From assembly GCA_963575745.1 (NCBI GenBank), contig CAUYUJ010001764.1, positions 60,001-97,388 on the forward strand: 37,388 bases of DNA. The letters are read 5' to 3'. The translations under genes and the position numbers were made by a program. Positions 20,883 to 30,706 of this stretch are shown here, in pieces (positions within the stretch are counted from its first letter, which is position 1; every line of letters begins with the position of its first letter). The notes under the pieces are model-generated. The model was not told the DNA's origin. It saw nothing but the letters and a program-made list of their open reading frames with translations, and searched no databases. Source of the stretch: Prorocentrum cordatum (taxonomy: Eukaryota > Sar > Dinophyceae > Prorocentrales > Prorocentraceae).

Positions 20883-21099
20883 TAGAAGACGCGCGAGGCC
20901 CCAACCACAATAGCTCGCGCGTGAATCTGCTCCTGTAAGGTGTCCATTGCAATTTCAGATTGCAAAAAACCAAATGGGACAATACTTCAATCTGTTTTCT
21001 TCATTGGCTCCCCCCTCGGTTGATCTGACTGTGCCTGGTGCTTTGGACGGTCGTGATCTGACCCGTCCGGTCGTGACCTCACGCGACCAGTTGCGATCT

Positions 21100-21416
21100 G
21101 AACCTATCGCTTGGGCACCTGCTGACTCGTTGCTGCGAGGCTCTGGCGCCGCAGTGCCACCATCCGAGGGCGACGGGAGTCCTGTGGCCTGCAACTCGTC
21201 GGGGCACATATTCCCATCCGCGGGGATCGCGAAGGGGGCGCCGATGCTCATCATAACAGCTGCGACCTGCAAGAGCTCGGCGTTTGTACCCCCTGCAGAG
21301 GCACCATTGCGTAGGTGAGTTTTGGCCCGCGGGATCCCTGCATCAATGGCCCCATGCCACCGCTCGATAATACATCGTTCTGGATTGGGCGTCACCGCCG
21401 ATAAGTCAAAGACCAT
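21100..21416 (-). pseudogene. LINE remnant: endonuclease fragment
   Basis: Minus-strand RWHGAIDAGIPRAKTHLRNG, then GGTNAELLQVAAVMMSIGAP and FAIPADGNMCPDELQATG. The last part fits the conserved GDxN-MxPxxLxxTG segment of the apurinic-type endonuclease in dinoflagellate LINEs, with ADGN in place of GDFN/GDWN. Only this part is recognisable; the frame is lost towards the 17286-21079 element. Confidence 0.5.
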
Positions 21417-21476
21417 GTCCGATAACGGTCTGGTGTAGGGTGATACTTAACCGACGCGCGAGCTCAAACCGCTTTT

Positions 21477-22927
21477 AGCTTTGAAAACTCAAAGGGCGCA
21501 AGTGGGCGTGATTTCCGCGCTCGCGGGCACGGTTGACCGCGAATTCAACGGATTCGGCAGAGCAGCATAGGTCCTGGAACCCTGCCGCATCGAACTTATC
21601 TCCAAGAGCCTCCAAGAATGGCTCAACATTCGTCAGAGAATGCGTCGCGGGGTCTGCTGGGGATATGATGGCGGAGTCGACGTCGGCGGCAGTATCGGCG
21701 TCAGCCGTGCCAGCTCCATCCAATTCGACTGTAGCAGAGACATCGCGGGGTAGCATGGCGGGGCGCTTCGGCGGCGGCAGCAGAGAGGAGGCGCGCCCAG
21801 GGCCAGCTCCCATCTTAGACTGTCCACCGGCGGAATCAACTGTCATGGGCCGGGGTCGAACGGGTTCAACTGATCTGGGCCCCGGGGGGCCTGAATGCGC
21901 AGAACCCGAAGACTTGCCAGGCAAAACAATGCCCTGGAGGTGGTGCAAAGCCTGCGGCAACTTCTTTATCTTTCTGGGTGGCCATGGAGGTGGCGAAAGA
22001 CTCGGTGAGCGAAGAACTATCAGGGCTGTCGTCCGAGTCCTGAGATACTGCCCCAAATGCTGGGAAGGCTCTGAAGCTTGCCCTCCCAAGAGGCCACATC
22101 GCGCGGTGTCTTCTGCTGCCTGGTGGCGAGAGAGACGCGATCTGCCTGCAGAGAAACGATAGACTCATCAATCTCACGGATCTAATCAATGAGCTTGTCA
22201 TAATTCTCACTGGCCCAGTGATGGCGCTGCTTATATATCGCGCGCTTCTGGGGGGCGGTGAGCATCTCTGTCATCTGAGCCCGAAGAGACTGCAACTCAG
22301 CCTGCAGACCTGCAATTCGTGAGAGCATGTGCTTAGTTGGTGTGTGTGTGGGGGGGGGGGGGGGCTACGCGCGTCTAACTGACTGCGCAGAGTCGACGCC
22401 ACAGCTGCGGTCACCATCGTAGTCATCATCGATATCGTCACGGTGACCAGCCCAGAAACCCCGATTGTCACTACCAACGCCAAGACCATCATCACCATAA
22501 TCATCTCCAAGCCGATCCTGAACACCTCATCCAATGGTGCCTCGAAACGCTCGATCAAGGTACGGAGGCGTGGAGTGGTTGGATTGGGAGAAGCAGGGGG
22601 CGGAACAGGCGATGGCGATACGGGGCGGGTCGCTCTTCCTGCTTTGCCTCCTGCGTGTGCCGTCTGTCGGATATGTCATCCCTTCGTCGGCTTGCCTCCT
22701 TGTCCCTTTGAGCGGCCAGGGAAGGAAGTCTTACAACATTTGCACTTCTGGCGGGGGTTGGTGTTGGGTGTCCAAGAGACTTTCCCAGCATCGCGGCAAG
22801 ATAAGCAAGCGAGACATCCCATCCCTCGCCCGCGCGCAGCGGTCAGCGGCCGCTCGAGGAACGAACTCCAAGCCTCAGGGCGAAGTTTGGAGCTTGAACC
22901 AAAACTGATACAGACTATTGAGAGCAC
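21477..22927 (-). pseudogene. LINE ORF1-like remnant: Cys motif, Pro-rich, coiled coil
   Basis: At the 5' end MGCLACLSCRDAGK with KCKCCKTSF gives a compact Cys cluster (about 22720-22830). Then Pro-rich sequence, then a heptad-like stretch (RIAGLQAELQSLRAQMTEML, KLID, IREIDESIVSLQADR) near 22150-22330 with an in-frame TAG after KLID. Further on lie SQDSDDSPDSSS, then GHCFAWQVFGFC, and an Ala/Asp-rich C-terminal region in a third frame. Position directly 5' of the endonuclease remnant and this domain order suit the 5' part of a LINE. It could instead be an unrelated decayed gene. Confidence 0.4.
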
Positions 22928-23015
22928 TTTACGTCACCGCGTTTTGGGGAACCGTGGTGTTCAGAGCTTGTTATGTCACCGCTCGCTGTTCGGAGCCATG
23001 GTGTTACTAGGCGTC
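22924..23015. repeat. 43-bp TTACGTCACCGC repeat, first locus
   Basis: Two units containing GAGCTTGTTATGTCACCGC-type sequence at 22931 and 22973. The same unit recurs four times at 24665-24845. Confidence 0.7.
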
Positions 23016-23277
23016 TCTGGGGCTTCCTGGGGGTCTTTTCAATGCCCTTGTGGGCCGTGTTGGGGCCCTTTTGGGCCATCTTGGGGCCCTTTTGGGCCGT
23101 CGTGGGTGTCTTGGAAGCCTGTGGCCGCCTTGGGACTCTCTCGGGGGCTTCTGTCGGCCCTCTTGGGGGGGCCCCTTTCGGCCCTTTTTGGGCTTTCTTC
23201 GGGCCTGTTGGGCCGTCTGGGGACGATCATTGGAGCCTCTTGGGCCGTCTTGGGCCTGAATAGGCGAGAACTCTCCA
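23016..23277. repeat. TCTTGG-type degenerate repeat block
   Basis: About 260 bp of GGGCCCTTTTGGGCC and TCTTGGGCCGT units, the inverse orientation of the 4.3-kb block. No non-repeat core is seen. Confidence 0.75.
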
Positions 23278-23330
23278 ATATATATATATATAATATATAA
23301 TATATATATATATTATATATATATATATGT
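23278..23330. repeat. (TA)n tract
   Basis: About 50 bp of TA with AATATA breaks; strongly self-complementary. Confidence 0.95.
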
Positions 23331-24033
23331 CGGCGGTGCCCGGTGCGGAGCGAAACCCCCCCCCCGGTAATCTCTCCTGGGGGGGTTCGAGCTGGCGCCA
23401 TTCCCGGTGCGAGCCTGCACGAAACCCCCCGGTAAACACGACCTCCTCTGGTAGGCTGCACGAAACCCCCCGGTAAGGACGCAACCCCTCCGTAAGCGGC
23501 GCGCTCCCAGCACGCGCGAAACCCAGCCCCGACGCGCGAATCTTACCAGGACGGGCCGGAACACGGCGGCGGCATTGCATCCCAGGGCCGTGCCGGAACA
23601 CGGCGGCACTGTTCTTCTCTACGCGGCCGTGCCGTCGACCCCCCACAGCGGCTCTCGGGATTTGCGCCGCAGCCTCTCGTATTGTGACCACGAGCCACAA
23701 TACGAGAGGCTGCGGCGGAACAAAGGCGAGCAGACGCGAATAGAGAACACAAGGCGAGCACACGCCACACTTCGACAGGGAGCCACCCTTCCCAACCGCC
23801 CCCCTGCCCCCCCCCCAACCCACCCCCCACTCCCACCCCCCCAGGGGGGGGGGGGAGCCCAGGTAGACGCAGTGCGGCCTGCACGAACCCCCCCGGTAAA
23901 GCGGCAAGGGGGGGGTGTTCTAAGCCGCTGGCGGCACCCGGTGCGGGCTGCACGAAACCCCCCGGTAGTGCAAGAAACCCCCCGGTAGTGCTGGGGGGGG
24001 GGGTCGTGCCACGGCGCACCGCCGACATATATA
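23322..24033. mobile_element. 712-bp segment with perfect 18-bp inverted ends
   Basis: TATATATGTCGGCGGTGC at 23322-23339 is the exact reverse complement of 24016-24033. Inside, CTGCACGAAACCCCCCGGTA or close variants occur six to seven times (23349, 23415, 23456, 23878, 23948, 23968), three of them preceded by CCCGGTGCG. A perfect 22-bp hairpin is at 23665-23717 and C/G homopolymer tracts at 23800-23860. No transposase. Frames reading PGGFVQ or RGVSCS are repeat translations. Confidence 0.55.
23665..23717. other. Perfect 22-bp inverted repeat, 9-nt loop
   Basis: Arms 23665-23686 and 23696-23717 are exact reverse complements (left arm begins CGCCGCAGCCTCTCG); loop ACCACGAGC. Could form a stable hairpin in DNA or RNA. 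Confidence 0.95.
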
Positions 24034-24048
24034 CATACATACTCCACA

Positions 24049-24212
24049 TTTCGTAATAAAAGGGAGGGGGTCTGGACCCTCCAAGACAAGGCATTTCAGA
24101 CCTCCCCCGTGGGATAACCCTCCAAAACATCGTCCCCAGACCCCCCCAGGCCCTCCAAGATGGCCTGGAAGAGACCCCCCCGAAATGAGACCCCCCTCCC
24201 TTTATTCCGAAA
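24049..24212. mobile_element. 164-bp MITE-like element
   Basis: Left arm 24049-24073 begins TTTCGTAATAAAAGGG; the right arm 24188-24212 is its inverse with one mismatch and two compensating indels. Interior carries CCCTCCAAGA-type units. Starts 15 bp after the 712-bp segment. Confidence 0.5.
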
Positions 24213-24510
24213 TCTGGAGTAAGCAAATTAATGATTATTCATGTTGGCCCTCTTGGGGAGCCTCTTGGAAGCCTCTTGGGGCGTCTCGGGGCCCTCTTGA
24301 GCCGTCTTGGAGGCCTTCGGCCGTCTTGGAGCCTTCCTTGGGGCCTCTTGGGGCCGTCTTGGTGCCCTCTGGGGCCGTCTTGGGGCCTTCTTGGGCCGTT
24401 TTGGGGCCCTTGAACCGTTTCACTCGAACAAATAAGAAGAATCTGGCCATTGGTGTCGCCCTTGAGCCGTTTCACTAGAAAAATTAGAAGGGGAACTGTC
24501 CATTAGACGT
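24213..24510. repeat. TCTTGG-type block and a 50-bp duplication
   Basis: 24240-24410 holds TCTTGG-type repeats preceded by an AATTAATGATTATTC core-like segment. 24410-24460 and 24461-24510 are a diverged tandem duplication containing GAGCCGTTTCACT. Confidence 0.7.
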
Positions 24511-24664
24511 TTCGCCTGCGCCTCGCTCCTCCCCGGCAACTCCTCCCTAGAGGGCTTCGCCCCAACAAAACGTCATCTCTCGTACATCTCTCTTTCCGTT
24601 ACCTGGGCCGGCACGGGAACGGAAAGAGGGCTTCAGAAACTGGCCTCAGATGGCTCATGGCACC
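24511..24664. other. Spacer with a 14-bp hairpin
   Basis: CTCTTTCCGTTACC at 24590-24603 pairs with GGGAACGGAAAGAG at 24615-24628 (13 of 14). Otherwise nothing recognised. Confidence 0.6.
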
Positions 24665-24845
24665 CTTCACTCTTGGGAGCCTTGGTGTTAAGAGCTTGTT
24701 ACGTCACCGCTCCCTGTTGGGAGCCCAGAGGTTCAGGGACTTTTACGCTGCGGCTCACTCTTGGGGGCCTTGCTCTTAAGAGTTTTCTACGTCACCGCGC
24801 TCTGGGAAACCTTGGTGTGAAGAGCTTGTTACGTCACGTGTCATC
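24665..24845. repeat. 43-bp TTACGTCACCGC repeat, second locus
   Basis: Four units with ACGTCACCGC or variants at 24701, 24744, 24789 and 24831 and GGTGTTAAGAGCTTGTT before them. Confidence 0.8.
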
Positions 24846-25142
24846 ATGGTGACACGCGCGAGCAGCGCCAATTCCCACGTTCATCCTGTGGGGATGCCCA
24901 GCCCCGATACCCATGGCCAGACCCTACACCCAACACCCCGAAAGCAACCGGGACGCCCCGCAGAGATTCCAATGAGCTCCACGGGGGCAGGTCAGCTCCT
25001 GGGCTTAGCCTACGGGGAAGCCCAGTCCCGACACCCAAGGCGGAGGCCAGCCGAGTCCCCACACCCAGGCAGCCCAGTCCCTACAGCCAGGGTCAGTCTT
25101 CCCGCCTCCCCGAACCTCCGTCTATGTGCGAACGAGCACGAT
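24846..25142. repeat. Degenerate CCCAGTCCCGACACCCA repeat
   Basis: Loose 20-45 bp units with GCCCAGTCCC and ACACCCA between 24895 and 25095. No gene recognised. Confidence 0.45.
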
Positions 25143-25435
<293 letters not shown>

Positions 25436-25475
25436 GAGGGGTCGGCGGCGCGGCGTAAGCCAACGAATCCGTTGA
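25436..25475 (-). repeat. Terminus of the CCGCCGACCCC family
   Basis: GAGGGGTCGGCGGCGCGGCGTAAGCC on plus; on minus GATTCGTTGGCTTACGCCGC then GCCGCCGACCCC, matching 13320-13348. No inverted partner is visible to its left, so this may be a truncated copy with the (CAT)n tract inside it. Confidence 0.55.
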
Positions 25476-26094
25476 ACAAGAGCGCGACCATTCCAACGAT
25501 TTCTGCCACTGCGCCCAGGAGTCAGCGAGTCTTCTGTTTCGATCGTCACGCAAGCAGCTCTGATAACCTGCTAATCTGGACTGCATCACCGTCCAGGGCG
25601 CAGCGCAGCTCAAGCCACCAGCACGCGCGCGTAACTCACCTCAGAAAGGAAGGTTGCCGCGGCGGCGGCAGAGGACTTACAACTGGCAGTATGCCGGGGC
25701 CTTGTACAAACGTGCCGTCGCGACGACGGCAAGAAAGCGTCACACCAACGCTGGCCCGCGGGCGCCAATTGTCAAGCACGCTGCGTTGAATGCGGCGGCG
25801 CTGGGATCCATGACCGCTGTCAGGACTTCTTAGAGGATGCGACGTCCACGCCGTCACAATCGGAGGATTGACAGAGCGGAGAGATCATCACTCTGCGTGT
25901 CTCATTGGCGCGCACCCAGGTGGCATGAAAACTGTGGTCTCTCTTGCCCCTCCACCTTCTCGGCCCTTTACAAACGCACCGAGCAATAATGCGCCAGGGT
26001 CCACAAAATAGCCCAAAGAGGCCCTCAAGAGGCCCATAACAACCTGACAAAGACGTTTTTGGGCACGGTGATCGGTTTCCCACATGCATGCACG
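25476..26094. other. Unassigned stretch
   Basis: Ordinary GC-rich sequence without tandem structure. Short open frames exist on both strands but none has a motif I recognise. Could hold exons of an unidentified gene. Confidence 0.3.
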
Positions 26095-26620
26095 TGGTCG
26101 GGACGCAAGACGGCCCAAGACGGCCCAAGATGGCCCTGGATGGTCCCAAGAAGGCACCTGAGGCCCCCAAAACGACTCAATGGGGGCCCCAAGAGGACTC
26201 GAAAGGGCGCCTCCGCGAGCAAAAATCATTGATATCCCTCTGGTTTTGAAAGATGTTCACGTTCTAGCGTTTTCGGCTTTCGGGGGACCATGACGGCCCA
26301 AGCAGCCTCCAAGAAGACCCCAAGACGGCCAAAGAGGCCCCCAAAGGGGCCCCAAGATTGCTCACGAAGGCCCCAATTCGGCCAAGAGAGGCCCCCACGA
26401 CCGTCCAAAGGGCCCCCAAGGCGGCCCAAGAGGACTCCAAGAGCCCGAAGGCGGCCGCGAGAGGCCTCCAAAATGGCCTCCGAAGTGACCAGACGGCGCA
26501 AGAGCGCCCCAAGCCGGCGCAAGACGTCAACAAGAAACCCCAACAGGCCCCAAAGACGCTCCAAGAAACCACTCCGAGGCTTTCAACAGGCTCCCAAGAG
26601 CCCCCCATGAGGCCACCTAG
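26095..26620. repeat. CCAAGA-type degenerate repeat block
   Basis: Repeat body interrupted at 26220-26285 by a core reading AAAAATCATTGATATCCCTC, then GGTTTTGAAAG and GCGTTTTCGGCTTTCG, related to the cores at 4530, 6880, 8440 (inverted) and 27020. Confidence 0.8.
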
Positions 26621-26720
26621 AAAACTTGGGGATTGCAGGACGGAGCGGCACGCATGCGCGGCAGCCGAGCAGGTCACGCCAACCAACGCCCACACCTTCC
26701 ACATGTGAGCGCTTTTCCAC

Positions 26721-26859
26721 AGCGGCGATTGCCAGTCTGGATCGGCTCCGCGACGCCTACTTTGCCCGCCAGCAAGCAGGGCAAAGCAAGTCTGCTTTGT
26801 CACGCTGGGAGCTGTACGCGAACGCCTTAATGCAACCTATCCTATGTATCCAATGCTAG
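26721..26859 (+). CDS. Possible exon, function unknown
   Basis: After a TTTTCCACAG acceptor-like sequence the plus frame reads AIASLDRLRDAYFARQQAGQ, then SKSALSRWELYANALMQ, and stops at 26857. Composition is that of an amphipathic helical protein segment and unlike the repeat translations around it. It follows a CCAAGA block as an exon would follow an introner. No homology recognised; it may be chance. Confidence 0.2.
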
Positions 26860-27672
26860 CAGATCTGCTACATACCATAGTGTGCTACATTGTTATGTCT
26901 CCCCCCTAACGCCGAAAACTGCCTAAGATGGCCCATCCACTGCTCATGAGGCCATCCAGATTCCAGACGGCCGAAGAGGGCCCCAAGAGCACCCACAACA
27001 GCGCCTCCAGAGACCAAGCTCATTCATTTCCCATTGGTTTTTGACGGTTTTTAGCGTTCTCGCCTACTTCGACTTTCAAAAACGGATGACGGCCACACGC
27101 AGTGGTCAAAACTTCTCCACGAACGCCCATGAACCCGTCAAAAGAGGTCCAAGACGGCCCTGGACCAACCAAAGACGGCCCCCAGCACGGTCCAGGAGGC
27201 CCCCAAAACGGCCCAAGAGGACCCCAAGACCAAGGCGGCCGCGAGGAACCCCAAAGACGGCCTGTGGTAGGGCCCGGCTGGCTCCAAACCCGCCACGCCC
27301 ACCTCAAGAAAAAATTCCTGCTCAGCGGCACCATATTAACCATGGCTCCGGCTATCAATTGCGGTGAAACAGTATGGGCGCGGCCCCGGGAACGCCGAAG
27401 CCTTCCAGGAGCGCACGAAGGAGACGCCCAATAGGGGTGGCATGCCTCGCAACTGCCCGAAAGCGCTCCCTGACGTCCCAAAGTGGCTTCAAAAAGGCCG
27501 AATCTGCCCCCAAGAAAGCCTAGAAGGCTTCCAAGAAGCCTCCTCAAAGGGCCCCAGAAACAATGTTACTCCCCACATGTTTCGTGGGGTACTGGCTTTC
27601 TTCCCTGCCGCGTCGCACCCGCGTTTCACACCCACGCACACCTCCCTCTCCCGCAAAACGTGGCAGACGTGA
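26860..27672. repeat. CCAAGA-type repeats, sparse
   Basis: Repeat units at 26930-27000, 27150-27260 and 27470-27560 around a core at 27010-27075 (CATTTCCCATTGGTTTTTGA then TTAGCGTTCTCGCC). 27270-27460 and 27560-27672 show no gene or clear repeat. Confidence 0.6.
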
Positions 27673-27800
27673 CATACATACATACATACATACATACATA
27701 CACAAGCACACCGACACAGACACATACACACAGACACACTGACACACACAGACACAATCACACACACACACATACACTCCCTCACCCACGCGCAACACCT
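27673..27800. repeat. (CATA)n and (CACA)n microsatellite
   Basis: Eight CATA units followed by imperfect ACAC-type repeats with GACACA variants. Confidence 0.95.
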
Positions 27801-27888
27801 GCACGGCACGTGCATGACACACGCGTAGCACACTTCACAACACAGCGCAGCGCAACACAACACAGCGCTGCTCGGCACAGCTCAGCTC

Positions 27889-28357
27889 AGCTCCGTCGCG
27901 CGCTCGCAAAGCGCGGCAGGCGTGGCATTTCCTCGACACCAGAGGGGGTGCGCAAAGGGTGCGGTCTCTATCCGTCGCACGCTCGCAAAGCGCGGCAGGC
28001 GTAGCATTTCCTCGACACCAGGGGGGTGCGCAAAGGGTGCGGTCTCTATCCGTCGCACGCTCGCAAAGCGCGGCAGGCGTGGCAGTTCCTCGACACCAGA
28101 GGGGGTGCGCAGGGGGTGTGGTCTCTATCCGTCGCACGCTTGCAAAACGCGGCAGGCGTGGCATTTCCTCGACACCAGAAAGGGTGCGCAGGGGGTGCGG
28201 TCTCTATCCGTCGCACGCTCGCAAAGCGCGGCAGGCGTGGCAGTTCCTCGACACCAGAGGGGGTGCGCAGGGGGTGCGGTCTCTATCCGTCGCACGTTCG
28301 TAAAGCGCGGCAGGCGTGGCATTTCCTCGAGGCCAGGGGTGTACGCAGGGGGTGCGG
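27889..28357. repeat. 79-bp minisatellite, 6 copies
   Basis: GTCTCTATCCGTCGCACGCT starts units at 27964, 28042, 28121, 28200 and 28279, after a partial first unit at 27889. Each contains AAAGCGCGGCAGGCGTGGCA, TTCCTCGACACCAG and GGGTGCGCA. A second array of the same family is at 35065-35345. Confidence 0.95.
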
Positions 28358-28568
28358 CAGTAGATGGACAATATATTCGAACCCTCTGGAAGATTCTAAA
28401 TCACCCCCGCGCCCCCGACATCAATGTTGATTTCAGTAAAGGCGGTGCTTTGGGGTTCGAATATTTCTGTCCACTCACGCCCCCCCGTCGCCACGCCATC
28501 AATATTAATTTCGGGGGGTCGGGGGGGCATCTTGGGCCACAGGGTTCGAATATAATGTCCATGTACGG
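28358..28568. mobile_element. 211-bp MITE-like element, copy 1
   Basis: Starts CAGTAGATGGACAATATATT and ends in the inverse of CCGTACATGGACATTATATT; TIRs of about 27 bp share ATATTCGAACCCT. Interior has ATCAATGTTGAT and ATCAATATTAAT palindromes and GGGGTTCGAATATTTCTG. Sits at the right end of the 79-bp array and is followed directly by (TCC)n. A near-identical copy is at 34844-35063. Confidence 0.75.
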
Positions 28569-28683
28569 TCCTCCTCCTCCTCCTCCTCTTCCTCCTCCTC
28601 CTCCTCCGCCTCCGCCTCCTCCTCCTCCTTCTGTTCCTCCTCCTCCTCCTCCCCCTCCTCCTCCAGAGCAGCGGAGGGCCGGG
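28569..28683. repeat. (TCC)n tract
   Basis: Imperfect CCT/TCC repeat to about 28665. Poly-Pro and poly-Glu frames are artefacts. Confidence 0.95.
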
Positions 28684-30105
28684 TGGAGATTTTGGCCTGG
28701 ATCGCAACGGAAATCGCGGTGATGATCGTTTGATCTGGGATCTCGGTGGAGATCGACGTGGAGATGTTGGCATGGATCACGGCAGAGATCGACGAGGAGA
28801 TTTGGGTAAAGACCGGCGCGGGGATCGCGGTGGAGATTTTGGCCTGGATCGCAGTGGAGATCGCCGTGAAGTCGTGGGGATACTTCACAGCGAAGATCGC
28901 GGTGAAGTATCGGATGGCAGCGGACATCGCAGCGGAGATCGCCGCGGAGATGGCAGTGGAAATTCCGGCTTGGATCGCGACGGAGATCGCCGGGCAGATT
29001 TTGATTTGGCAGTTTGGCTGAGTTGTCGTGACGGTTTCTCGCATGGGTCGCAGCGGGGGGCGCTTGGGAGATCTTCGCCTGGATCGTGGGGGCAAAGTCG
29101 CCGTAGAGATGTGGGGCTGGATCGTGGCGGGGGGTGCCGTGGAGATTTTGGCCTGGATCGCGACGGAGATCGCGGTGATCATTTGATCCAGGATCTCGGT
29201 GGTGATCGGCACGTAGTTTTTTGGCCTGGATCGCGGCGAAGATCGACGAGGAGATTTAGCTATGGACCAGGGCGGAGAGCGCCGTGGAGAATTTGGCCTG
29301 GATCGCGGGTGTAGTCGCCATGGTGTTGTTTTGTACTTGGATCGCGGCGGGGATCGCTGTGGAGATTTCGGTGTGGACCGACGAAGGTCACACTGGAGAT
29401 TTGGGCCTGGACTGCGGCACAAATCGCCGTCGAGATTTTGGTTTTGATCGCATCGGGGGGCCCGTGGAGATTTGGGGCTGGATCGCAGCTGAGTTCGCCG
29501 TGGAGATTTGGATACAAACCAGAGCGGCGGTCGCCGTGGAGATTTTGCCCTGGGTCGCCGCAGGGATCGTCGTGGAGATGTTTGCATGGATCGCCACGGC
29601 CATCGTCGTGGAGATATTGGCGTGGATAGTTACTGACATCGCCGTGGACGCTTTGACCTAGGATCGCCGTGCAGATCGATGTGGAGATTTCGTGAGAAGA
29701 GATTTTGGCCTGGATCAGGGAGGAGATTTTGGCCTGGATCGCAATGGAGATCGCCGTGGATATTTTCGCATGGATCTCGGCGGGGATCGCCGTGGAGGTT
29801 TCGGCATGGATCGCTTGGATCGCAATGAAGACCGCGGTTGAAATTTGGACCTGCATCGCAGTGGAGATCGGAATGATCGGGGAGGCTTGGACCGCTGCGG
29901 AAAGTGCAATGGATATTTGGGCCTGGATCGCAGCGGAGATCGTCGTGATCATCTGATTCGGGATTTCAGAAGAGATCGACGTAGCTTCGATCACATCGAA
30001 GATTGTGGCCCAAATCGCAGCGGGGATGGTGGACGAGATTTGCACCCGGATCGCGGCGGAGATCGTGGTGGACATTTCGGCCCGGATTGCAACGGATAAC
30101 GCGTC
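28684..30105. repeat. 36-bp minisatellite, about 38 units
   Basis: Units combine GATCGC(G/C)G(C/T)GGAGATC, GCCGTGGAGATTTTGGC and CTGGATCGC, in 36-bp and some 42-48-bp spacings. The period is a multiple of three and stop codons are rare, so long frames of up to 360 residues exist on both strands (for example ISTAISAAIQAK repeats). No start context, composition or flanking signal favours one of them. Confidence 0.85.
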
Positions 30106-30571
30106 GCTCTCCTGTCGATCTCGACTTCCCCCCTACCTCCACCGAGTCAGAGACAGAGACAGAGAGAGGGAGAGATCGTCAGACGAGTCCCACTCGGACT
30201 GGCACATCGCCCGTGGCCGCCTCACGAGCCAGCTGTGCACGGTCCCTATCCTCTGAGACTCTGGAGGCTCTTGCAGGACGTCGCGGGTGTCATAAGAAAG
30301 AACCCTGACGGAAAGACGGTTGGGATGAGATCGAGAAGTCCGCGGGCGCCCGTCTCGAAACAAAAATCGCGACGTCGGATGTCTGCGGAGGGCGGAAGGC
30401 AGGGCGCGCATGGCGGCATCTCGGAGCTTCGCATTGTGAGGTTGGCTCGGGAGAAACGGGCTGGACCACCTCGCGTGCGGCATCTCGGAGCTCAGTATTG
30501 GAAGGATGCCCCAAGCGAAACGGGCCGTTCTACCTCTCGACTCCCGTTAAGCCCTCTCATGCAACTTCATT
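30106..30571. repeat. Spacer with a degenerate CATCTCGGAGC repeat
   Basis: GGCATCTCGGAGCT, then ATTGTGAGG or ATTGGAAGG, then GAAACGGGC recur at 30412 and 30480, about 68 bp apart, with a weaker copy at 30755. A GA-rich tract is at 30150-30175. No gene recognised. Confidence 0.5.
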
Positions 30572-30706
30572 CCTCATCCCTCCTCCTCCTCCTCCTCCTC
30601 CTCCTCCTCCTCCTTCTCGTCCTCCTCCTCCTCCTCCTCCTGCCTGCTCCCTCCTCCTCCTCCTCCTCCTCCTCCTCCTCCTCCTCCTCCTCCTCCGGCT
30701 CCGGCA
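30572..30706. repeat. (TCC)n tract
   Basis: Imperfect TCC repeat with CTTCTCG and GCCTGCTC breaks. Confidence 0.95.

Larger units (their letters stand above)
17286..21079. mobile_element. 3.8-kb inverted-repeat-bounded element full of simple repeats
   Basis: Left end 17286-17321 and right end 21044-21079 are inverted copies, 31 of 36 positions identical, all five differences being transitions. Each end contains ACCGGACGG, TCAGATCAC and ACCG. Between them are, in order, a GAGCCTCTGAGAGGTTCT minisatellite, a (TAC)n field, a TTCGGATTCC satellite and a second (TAC)n field. Nothing coding is seen. It separates the endonuclease and RT-linker parts of one LINE. No target-site duplication is evident. 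Confidence 0.6.

Noticed and set aside
18259-20965. Poly-Thr, poly-Leu, poly-Tyr and poly-Val frames up to 323 residues
   Set aside because: Pure (TAC)n microsatellite translation in different frames.
22443-23300. Plus-strand 285-residue frame with CRICHPFVGLPPC
   Set aside because: Runs into the TCTTGG repeats and overlaps the minus-strand Cys/coiled-coil region, which fits LINE context better; kept open at low probability.
27889-28430. Repeat frames with RRTLAKRGRR and similar units
   Set aside because: Follow the 79-bp minisatellite, which is not a multiple of three, so the frame changes every unit; no protein family resemblance.
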